Source of the DNA: Stramenopiles sp. TOSAG23-3
Lineage: Eukaryota; Sar
Reading direction: 5' to 3'
Assembly (NCBI GenBank): GCA_900128585.1
Contig: LT642641.1
Span: 1 to 10,198, forward strand
Length of the DNA stretch: 10,198 nt
This document shows positions 1-5,320 of this stretch, one piece after another. The notes beneath the pieces are model-generated. The model did no database searches. It was given only the letters and a program-made list of their open reading frames with translations, and was not told the DNA's origin. The position numbers and the translations under genes are program-made. Each line of letters opens with the position of its first letter. The first letter of the stretch is position 1.

Positions 1-96
1 TTCTTCTTCTTCTTCTTCTTCTTCTTCTTCTTCTTCTTCTTCTTCTTTCTTCTTCTTCTTCTTTCTTCTTCTTCTTCTTTCTCTTCTTCTTCCTTC
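1..96. repeat. (TTC)n microsatellite
   Basis: The window opens with about 15 perfect TTC units (1-45). After that the run is broken by extra T or lost bases, giving TTTC and CTC steps up to about 96. It is a pyrimidine-only strand and so could form a purine/pyrimidine triplex, but nothing in the sequence shows a function. Shorter TTC runs occur near 3570-3582 and 5047-5057, so this is a common spacer element here. The left end of the repeat lies outside the window. Confidence 0.95.
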
Positions 97-294
97 ATCG
101 GGTTGTTGTTGTTGTTGGTGTGGTACGTATATTATTATAGAGCTATTTACAAATATATTATATGTTGTGGTGTTGGTTGAAAAGAGAGAAAAAAAGAAAA
201 AAGATCAAAAACATATCTTCAATTTAATAAGTACTCCTCTATACTATATTCATGTAATAAAGTAATATTATTATTATATTATTAACAACGACGG

Positions 295-399
295 ATGGCC
301 ACCCCTTCTCCTTGTATTTTTTCTGTATCTGCCTTTCGATATACAAAAGAGAAAGGAAACAAGTACAATAGTGAGTTTGAAAATTCCATTCGTCTGTAG
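295..399 (+). other. Upstream ORF of 34 codons in the gene 1 leader
   Basis: ATG at 295 in good context (G at +4) opens a 34-codon frame beginning M-A-T-P-S-P and ending at TAG 397-399. It is in the same frame as the methyltransferase but is separated from it by this stop and by TGA at 412-414. It could be a regulatory uORF, part of an unrecognised first exon, or chance. Nothing in its sequence resembles a known domain. Confidence 0.25.
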
Positions 400-468
400 A
401 TGGCAGATCAGTGAACAATTCAAAAAATTGAACACTTTGAAAATTTTGTTCTTTCTTGTTTCGTAAAG
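371..468 (+). other. Possible 98-base intron in the gene 1 leader
   Basis: GTGAGT at 371 matches the spliceosomal donor consensus. A pyrimidine-rich stretch (446-462) ends in an AG at 467-468. The pair would remove 98 bases from the leader. Joining would not put the upstream ATG at 295 in frame with the main gene, since 98 is not a multiple of three, so it would have to be a 5'UTR intron. The acceptor AAG is weak and no strong branch point is visible. Low confidence. Confidence 0.18.
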
Positions 469-480
469 GTGTCCCCGATT

Positions 481-1551
481 ATGAAGGCATTTCTCCGTTT
501 TTCCGCGGCCCGTCCGTCGGGGAACCTGAGGCGAGGGTGTTGTCGTTGGGCAAGCTCGCTGTCAGATGACTTGCTGGTCAGCATGGCGAAGGGGGCGCAG
601 ATATCAGGGTCGACAAATACAGAGATGGTGGATAGCATTGTTAAAGCTGGGCTGCTGAGCAATCGGTACGCGATTAAAGCAATGTACGACGTTGATCGCG
701 CCGACTTTATTAGCACTTGTGATACGTCTACAAACAACGCCGAGGAGGCCTACGCAAACAAACCGGTATCTTTAGGGTTCGGGGCAACTGTATCGACCCC
801 ACAATTTTGCGCCGAAGTGTTGGATTTGTTGTCCCCGCGCTTAGAGAAAGGAGGCAAGTTCTTGGACATAGGGAGCGGGAGTGGATACTTGTCTACCCTA
901 ATGTCCGCGACGGCGGCCCACGGCGGAAACAACAGCATTACTTTGGGCGTGGACTGTTTCCCACCCCTCGTCGATTTAGCGAAGGAAAATACGAAGCCGT
1001 TTTCTGGGCGGAATACGATAGGGGTTAGGCTAGATTCCACGATGGAACTTTACTTTCGGCACGACGTATTTCCTGGAAATAACATGGAATTTTTCAAATC
1101 GGTCAAAGGAACATTTGACTGCATCTACGTTGCTCCCTGCGTCCAAGATGTCGAGTGCATTGAACGGCTGCGGGAAATGCTGAACAAGAACGGCCGTCTG
1201 ATTGTCCCGTTTTTGGATTTAAACAGCCTAGAGGACGAGCAGGCCCAAGGGCAGAGGCTAATGTGTATAGATAAAGTAGAACATTCTGACGAGTATGTAG
1301 AAAACGACATCATGTCGGTTCTTTGCCAGCCGCTCATGCTGCCAGAGACGATTGCCGCGGTAGAGTCGGAGAAGGCGACCCGAGACGCGGAGCGTGCGAA
1401 GCGTCGAACCAAAGCAGAGATTCAGGAGGAATTGAAGAAGTGGGTGGACAATTACGAGGAAAAAACTGGAAGGAAGCCGAATCGTGCCGAAATGTTAGAA
1501 GATCCAGTAGCATCCGTCCTATTCAAAGAATTCTCGGGAGTAAGGGGTTAA
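481..1551 (+). CDS. Protein-L-isoaspartate O-methyltransferase, with C-terminal GRKP module
   Basis: This enzyme family transfers a methyl group from S-adenosylmethionine to isoaspartate formed by ageing of Asn/Asp, starting repair of damaged proteins. The protein has 356 residues; family members usually have about 210-230. Residues 1-28 are rich in Arg and Ser/Ala and have no acidic residue, like a mitochondrial or other organelle targeting peptide. Residues 45-115 match the family N-terminal region, including the substrate-site segment G-F-G-A-T-V-S-T-P-Q (99-108). Motif I, F-L-D-I-G-S-G-S-G (127-135), is the SAM loop; D158 follows in the acidic strand-2 position. G-R-L-I-V-P (238-243) is the conserved late strand. 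Residues 295-356 are an extension: a charged helix, then a motif with W321, G330-R-K-P333, P342 and L347-F-K-E-F351. I chose ATG 481 because the frame upstream offers only GTG (469) before a stop at 412-414. Family call is firm; localisation and the extension's role are inference. Confidence 0.9.
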   Translation: MKAFLRFSAARPSGNLRRGCCRWASSLSDDLLVSMAKGAQISGSTNTEMVDSIVKAGLLSNRYAIKAMYDVDRADFISTCDTSTNNAEEAYANKPVSLGFGATVSTPQFCAEVLDLLSPRLEKGGKFLDIGSGSGYLSTLMSATAAHGGNNSITLGVDCFPPLVDLAKENTKPFSGRNTIGVRLDSTMELYFRHDVFPGNNMEFFKSVKGTFDCIYVAPCVQDVECIERLREMLNKNGRLIVPFLDLNSLEDEQAQGQRLMCIDKVEHSDEYVENDIMSVLCQPLMLPETIAAVESEKATRDAERAKRRTKAEIQEELKKWVDNYEEKTGRKPNRAEMLEDPVASVLFKEFSGVRG

Positions 1552-1833
1552 CGACGTAAGGGCTGCAAAGGTATTAGTAGCGCACAGTATGTGTCGTACG
1601 ATCGAATGATATCTACGCTGGTACACCGATAGAAAGAGACGATGAAATTATCAAACGGTCATCATCATGCATGTCATGTTTCGAGGGAAGGGGGAACTTA
1701 ACACTCTCTCTACGAATTTACATTTTTATTTATAAGTATTATTTTACGCGTGATACGAAGTAGATTATAGTGAATACATTATCTTATGCCAGCGGGCAAG
1801 TTTTACTGGGGGCTAAATCGTACCGTATTGTAC
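1552..1833. other. Convergent 3' spacer
   Basis: These 282 bases lie between the converging stop codons of the methyltransferase and the RING protein and must hold both 3' ends. I see a candidate polyadenylation signal for the minus-strand gene at 1725-1730 but no AATAAA on the plus strand. No ORF or structured element stands out. Confidence 0.6.
1725..1730 (-). terminator. Candidate polyadenylation signal of the RING gene
   Basis: TTTATT on the plus strand reads AATAAA on the minus strand, about 105 bases after the RING protein stop codon. The surroundings are AT-rich, so a chance match is quite possible, and many protists do not use AATAAA strictly. Confidence 0.35.
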
Positions 1834-2829
1834 CTACGCGTCTACCACAGGGTCCTTCCGCTCTTCTTCCCGTTTATTTGTGTTGACCACTTCATTTGGT
1901 TCCGCAGCAGGTAGCGCTTGCCCTCCCTCCGCATTGTTTCCCATGCCGTTGGTATTTATCAATGCCTTTACCTGTTCTGATGGAATGGGTGCGTTTTCAA
2001 TCGGTTTTAAAATTGGCTTGTTCGGAGTAATCCTAGCGTTGTTGGCCAATTTATCCACGCTATTCAGTCCTGGCAATTCGAGACCGTCTAGTATGTCCAT
2101 CGCCATTTCACCGGTGCCGCTAATGTCTTCCTGCTCTTCTTCCATTCTCGAATCTTGAGCCTGGTTCCTATCGTTGTCAATACTGCTCGGGGACCCTGAC
2201 TCTGGCAGAGGGGTTATTAACCTTGGGGATAGAGCGTTCTCTTTTAATGGCACTGTTCCTACGTTATTGGAAACTTCAGCGGCAGTCGAAGGCGATTCGT
2301 TAAGCGATTCAATCTTTGCCTTTGTTGTAGGGGATGTCTGGTACGACCGAACGTCTGCGTTCTGGGATACGTACTGCAGGTTTACCCCGCTAGTTCCGCA
2401 GTGGGGACAGCACACTGCTGCTGGCAATCTTTTGGGGACCCCGTTTAACTGTTCTGGTAGACCTTCCTTGCCTTTTAAGAAATCAACGGCGCATCCTTCG
2501 CAAACGTAGTTTTTGCAGCACGACGTCTCAAATATTGTGGTTGAAAAGTAAAAGAAACACAATGGGCAATTGTAGGGGTACTTCTTTTTATCTTCTCCTA
2601 TAGGAGTGTAATCGATACTCGACACACGAATTTTTTGATGAGGCGTCGACAGCCTCACTTGAGGCTGTTTCGCAGCTATGTTTGTATCGATAGCGTGCGG
2701 CCGATGTTGATTGTTCCCTGGAGCTAATGGCGGTCGCCCCCCGGCCCTTTCTGGGTTGTGCTCAACCGGCGCCCGGTGCGCTCCCTCGTCCTCCGCATGC
2801 TTGGCACCGCAAACTGCAGCAGCTCCCAT
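1834..2829 (-). CDS. RING-like zinc-finger protein, SIP5/DA2 type
   Basis: The protein has 331 residues. Its core (about 84-166) carries C88-x2-C91, then C104-C105-x4-C110-x2-C113, then C141-x2-C144. The order C-x2-C-x12-C-C-x4-C-x2-C followed by C-P-x-C is what I recall from yeast SIP5 and plant DA2 RING-type domains, which suggests ubiquitin-ligase activity or a protein-binding zinc fold. After the finger comes A-D-V-R-S-Y (159-163 region) and a long, low-complexity, Ser/Asn/Pro-rich tail with an acidic patch (229-236) and an amphipathic stretch (243-256). The N-terminus M-G-A-A-A-V-C fits N-myristoylation on Gly2, with Cys7 as a possible palmitoylation site, so membrane attachment is plausible. 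Residues 11-80 look disordered. ATG 2829 has G at -3 and +4. The zinc-finger call is good; E3 activity and lipid anchoring are inferred. Confidence 0.8.
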   Translation of the reverse strand: MGAAAVCGAKHAEDEGAHRAPVEHNPERAGGRPPLAPGNNQHRPHAIDTNIAAKQPQVRLSTPHQKIRVSSIDYTPIGEDKKKYPYNCPLCFFYFSTTIFETSCCKNYVCEGCAVDFLKGKEGLPEQLNGVPKRLPAAVCCPHCGTSGVNLQYVSQNADVRSYQTSPTTKAKIESLNESPSTAAEVSNNVGTVPLKENALSPRLITPLPESGSPSSIDNDRNQAQDSRMEEEQEDISGTGEMAMDILDGLELPGLNSVDKLANNARITPNKPILKPIENAPIPSEQVKALINTNGMGNNAEGGQALPAAEPNEVVNTNKREEERKDPVVDA

Positions 2830-3027
2830 GACTGTAATATTTTTGTCCTGAGAATTTCCTAAATATAAAGGTAAATGGTTCTGGGCACTTTCCGACCGTT
2901 GCTTTTTTACAACTGCACTTCTAAAAACATTATGCTCTGCAGATATTGTACGTGAAGCGAATGGGTCAAGGTTACAAATTATTGATGGCTCTCTTATTAT
3001 TAACAGCTACTCTTTTTGAGGGGTGGG

Positions 3028-3056
3028 GACGACGACGAACGCGCGACGACGACGAA
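3028..3056. repeat. Duplicated GACGACGACGAA block
   Basis: The 12-base unit GACGACGACGAA occurs at 3028-3039 and again at 3045-3056, separated by CGCGC. It is a GC-rich island at the edge of an AT-rich tract, about 200 bases upstream of the RING gene start, so it could lie in its promoter. Slippage of a GAC repeat explains it equally well. Confidence 0.8.
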
Positions 3057-3078
3057 TTTTTTTCACTGGTGTTAGCTG

Positions 3079-3122
3079 TTATTATTATTGTAAAAAAATT
3101 ATTTTCAATAAAATAATAATAA
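3079..3122. repeat. ATT/AAT inverted repeat
   Basis: TTATTATTATT (3079-3089) and AATAATAATAA (3112-3122) are perfect reverse complements 22 bases apart. They are made of simple trinucleotide repeats, so this is probably low-complexity sequence rather than a selected hairpin. Confidence 0.7.
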
Positions 3123-3443
3123 TCAATTAAAAAAAAATATTTGATGATGTTGGGTACCTCTTTCTTGAAAACATATATTTACATTATACAACATATAATA
3201 TTATTTAGCAATATATTGTTGTAGGGAGTGCTGAGGAATAATTTTGGGTCAACGATCGTTTTCAGTTTTCTGCCATACACACAGCATTGTTTTACAAAAA
3301 TAACGGTTCCAATTCTTCTCGTAAGGGATTCTAAGTATTCTAAAATTATAAAAAAACCTATTTAAGATTTTACTTGTTATTGATAGCTAAAAAAAGAGGA
3401 AATTAATTTGTTTTTCTTCTTCCACTTTGTTCTTTCTACCTGC

Positions 3444-3461
3444 TACGGTAGGCCTACCGTA
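3444..3461. repeat. Perfect 18-bp palindrome A
   Basis: TACGGTAGGCCTACCGTA is its own reverse complement over all 18 bases. It is flanked by further GGTAG/CTACC copies (CTACC at 3436-3440, GGTAG at 3464-3468 and 3472-3476), so a larger imperfect stem is possible. It lies in otherwise AT-rich spacer, 149 bases beyond the phosphatase stop codon. Confidence 0.9.
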
Positions 3462-3544
3462 CGGGTAGGGCGGTAGCGTGACGATGATTATTACTTCTTA
3501 TTTATAATACGGTATAATATGATGATGGAGGAGGAGGGGATGTA

Positions 3545-3550
3545 TTTATT
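3545..3550 (-). terminator. Candidate polyadenylation signal of the phosphatase gene
   Basis: TTTATT on the plus strand is AATAAA on the minus strand, 60 bases after the phosphatase stop. If used, the 3'UTR would contain palindrome B but not palindrome A. It is a six-base match in AT-rich DNA, so confidence is limited. Confidence 0.4.
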
Positions 3551-3580
3551 CTGCTATCATCTGATGATTTCTTCTTCTTC

Positions 3581-3598
3581 TACCTTGGTACCAAGGTA
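3581..3598. repeat. Perfect 18-bp palindrome B
   Basis: TACCTTGGTACCAAGGTA is a perfect palindrome starting 11 bases beyond the phosphatase stop codon, so it is probably transcribed in that gene's 3'UTR, where it would fold as a short hairpin. It has the same length and the same TAC...GTA ends as palindrome A, with centres 137 bases apart, but a different core. Confidence 0.9.
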
Positions 3599-3609
3599 AC
3601 TGCATGCTG

Positions 3610-4362
3610 TCATGATAGTATTGTATTCGGAAGAAAGGGTTCAAAGGCTTTCTCTTTTTCGAATTGTAATAACTGGGCAACAAATCCTTTGTTCGGTTGG
3701 GCCATTGATCTCTTTGATTTCACACATTCGGTAGCTTTCTCAACAGACCATTTGAACAACGAACATAGGTAGACGATGACCAAAGTGCTGGATCTAGATT
3801 TGCCTTGCGCACAATGAACCAGTACTCCTTTTCCTTCCATCCGCGTCTGGTGGATGCGTTGGATGGCGAGGGCAAGTACGTCTTTTTCTATCACTTGGGA
3901 TTCTGAATCTATCCACTCAACGTTGTGGTACTCGATTCCATTCTCCTTGTTCTTTACCATGGTCCGTTTATACGCGGGCCAAAACATACCAATCCCCTTC
4001 GCGGTGTTGACGATAAGGTTCACGTTGTTTTTGGCAAGAACCTTTTGACTGAAAGTCGAACGGAAACCTCCAAGGAATAGGCCACCTAGCCCACCTTCCG
4101 GCCGCAGTATGGTCGAACCCTCCTTTTCCCCTTTTGCAGTCCACTCCAATGCTTTCATGACAAAATTGTCCTCTTTGACCGCCTCAGATGTGTGTGTAAA
4201 TATATTTTTGTAACAGTTTGTACATTTATCCGCCCGGAGGAAGTTTGGCGCAAATAGTTCACATTTGGAAGTCCCTGCAAAAGTAGCCTGCTCGCGGATG
4301 TTGGGTTTCTTCTCATCTAATCCTTTGTTTCCATCGCTTTGAACGGTGGTAAGACTGGCCAT
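3610..4362 (-). CDS. Dual-specificity protein phosphatase with N-terminal mini zinc motif
   Basis: The protein has 250 residues. The C-terminal part (about 86-240) is a Cys-based dual-specificity phosphatase domain, which removes phosphate from Ser/Thr and Tyr. The active site is H183-C184-A-Q-G-K-S-R190-S191, matching H-C-x5-R-[ST]. D152 lies 32 residues before the nucleophile, the spacing of the general acid in this family, so the enzyme looks catalytically complete. R-S-M-A-Q-P-N-K-G-F (218-227) is the conserved late helix motif. Residues 34-57 form a separate small motif, C34-x2-F-x2-N-x6-C47-x2-C50-x6-H57, probably binding one zinc. There is no signal peptide or membrane segment, so it is probably cytosolic or nuclear. 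ATG 4362 has G at -3 and +4. It is divergent from the WW scaffold gene. It could act on phosphoproteins or, less likely, another phosphorylated substrate; the substrate is not visible. Confidence 0.9.
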   Translation of the reverse strand: MASLTTVQSDGNKGLDEKKPNIREQATFAGTSKCELFAPNFLRADKCTNCYKNIFTHTSEAVKEDNFVMKALEWTAKGEKEGSTILRPEGGLGGLFLGGFRSTFSQKVLAKNNVNLIVNTAKGIGMFWPAYKRTMVKNKENGIEYHNVEWIDSESQVIEKDVLALAIQRIHQTRMEGKGVLVHCAQGKSRSSTLVIVYLCSLFKWSVEKATECVKSKRSMAQPNKGFVAQLLQFEKEKAFEPFLPNTILS

Positions 4363-4544
4363 TTCGAAGTGAATTAACTGTTACCAATGACGTTATGAAT
4401 GTTTTGAGTTGATTTTAGGTAACGGTAAAATGACAGGTTCTTTTCACGTTCTTCGCTCTTCGTTCTTTTCCCTTTTCTTTTTGTTTCTTGGTAGTTGGAG
4501 GTCGTCCCGCCAGCGGAGAGGTGTGGAGGAGGATGGAGGAGGAT

Positions 4545-4586
4545 CACGCAACCCCATGTGGTGGTGGGGTTCTTCGGGTGTGCGTG
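4545..4586. repeat. GC-rich two-step inverted repeat
   Basis: CACGCA (4545-4550) pairs with TGCGTG (4581-4586), and AACCCCA (4550-4556) with TGGGGTT (4565-4571), leaving an 8-base loop and a 9-base one-sided bulge. The two arms share base 4550, so one pair must give way. It sits in a GC-richer part of the spacer, about 180-220 bases upstream of the phosphatase start. Confidence 0.55.
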
Positions 4587-5076
4587 AAGAATATGATAAA
4601 CCCTATCGTTAACACTATTTGTAAACAGGGCCTTCGTCTTTCGTCTCTTGGGTGTGCAAGTTAATATTTTGTACTTATAATTATATTATTTTATGCTTTA
4701 GATAGGATTCAAAATAAAAGTATTATATTACCATTTAAATTATACTAAATATATATATATAGTAGTACATGGTATACAAGTAGTTTAAAAGAGTAATCCT
4801 TTATTTATTTATTTATATAGCTGAGAAGCAATAGTTCAGATATCCAGGATTACATTGTCTATCATTTTAAAAGGAGTACAATTAAATATTTTATATTTAT
4901 ATTAGAATTTATTAGATTTATCTCATCATAAATTCTTCCTCCTTCTCCTCCGTCCATCCTCTTTGTTGTGTCCTGTTGGTTTTATTTTTTATAATTTTGT
5001 CCTCCTTCTTTCTTTTCGTGATTATTATTATATTAATAAATTATTATCTTCTTCTTCAATCTTCTCCACCAAAAAA

Positions 5077-5098
5077 ATATTATTATAAATAATAATAT
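5077..5098. repeat. AT-only near-perfect palindrome
   Basis: ATATTATTAT (5077-5086) and ATAATAATAT (5089-5098) are reverse complements around a central AA. It lies about 50 bases before the GC step that probably marks the scaffold transcript start, so it may be part of the core promoter. Its simple composition makes chance likely. Confidence 0.6.
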
Positions 5099-5124
5099 AT
5101 AAATAAATATATTATACACACGAG

Positions 5125-5214
5125 ATGAGAGAGACGGGAGAGACACTATATGCTAACGAGTGGAATGAAATAAATTATGATCCACCAGACGATTTATGCA
5201 ACAGACAAAATTAA
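5125..5214 (+). other. Upstream ORF overlapping the alternative scaffold start
   Basis: ATG at 5125 opens 29 codons ending at TAA 5212-5214, in a different frame from the scaffold and running across its most upstream in-frame ATG (5177). A second mini-ORF of seven codons runs 5150-5173. If the transcript begins before 5125, these would hinder initiation at 5177. There is no sign that either encodes a conserved peptide. Confidence 0.3.
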
Positions 5215-5320
5215 TCACACAGAACGTACACAACCTTGTAGAGGTGGCCGCAGATTACGAACAAAAGCGGGAAAAAGAAGGGAGGATACCTTTCGATTTT
5301 TGTCGAACGTGGTACGATCG

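Larger units (their letters stand above)
97..480 (+). promoter_or_regulatory. Upstream region and leader of the methyltransferase gene
   Basis: A short (GTT)5 run (102-116) is followed by an AT-rich tract with ATT/TAT repeats to about 286. From about 287 to the ATG at 481 the GC content rises. The other three genes show the same step roughly 190-300 bases before their start codons, so I read 287-480 as the probable 5' leader. It contains a small in-frame upstream ORF (295-399) and an intron-like pair of sites (371 and 468), listed separately. No clear TATA box can be singled out because the whole tract is AT-rich. Confidence 0.5.
2830..3609. other. Spacer between phosphatase 3' end and RING gene 5' end
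   Basis: The spacer has 780 bases. From 2830 to about 3057 it is moderately GC-rich and probably holds the RING gene leader and promoter (read on the minus strand), ending in a GAC repeat. From 3058 to about 3420 it is AT-rich with homopolymer runs and an ATT/AAT inverted repeat. From 3430 to 3600 it holds two perfect 18-bp palindromes, a TTC run and the phosphatase 3' region. I found no credible gene in it. Confidence 0.6.
4363..5320. promoter_or_regulatory. Divergent promoter region between phosphatase and scaffold genes
   Basis: Both neighbours are transcribed outward, so this region must contain both promoters. From 4363 to about 4660 it has moderate GC and includes a GC-rich hairpin (4545-4586); this is probably the phosphatase leader and promoter. 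From about 4660 to 5120 it is very AT-rich, with (AT)n at 4750-4760, a TTTA run at 4801-4818 and an AT palindrome at 5077-5098. From about 5121 to 5320 GC rises again, probably the scaffold leader, with several upstream ATGs. No convincing gene lies in 4363-5120. Confidence 0.6.

Noticed and set aside
469-480. GTG at 469 as start of the methyltransferase
   Set aside because: Eukaryotic context; ATG at 481 is the first in-frame ATG after the stop at 412-414 and leaves a sensible targeting-like N-terminus.
2710-2735. P-P-L-A-P in the RING protein as a ligand for the scaffold's WW domains
   Set aside because: It only approximates the P-P-L-P class and such short motifs occur by chance in Pro-rich disordered regions.
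4409-4612. 67-codon plus-strand ORF in the divergent spacer
   Set aside because: It begins with TTG; the first ATG (4430) gives about 60 residues dominated by a Phe/Leu/Ser-rich pyrimidine tract and then Gly/Trp runs, with no recognisable domain.
4793-4853. GTAATCCT / AGGATTAC inverted repeat
   Set aside because: Eight bases with a 45-base gap in AT-rich sequence is expected by chance.
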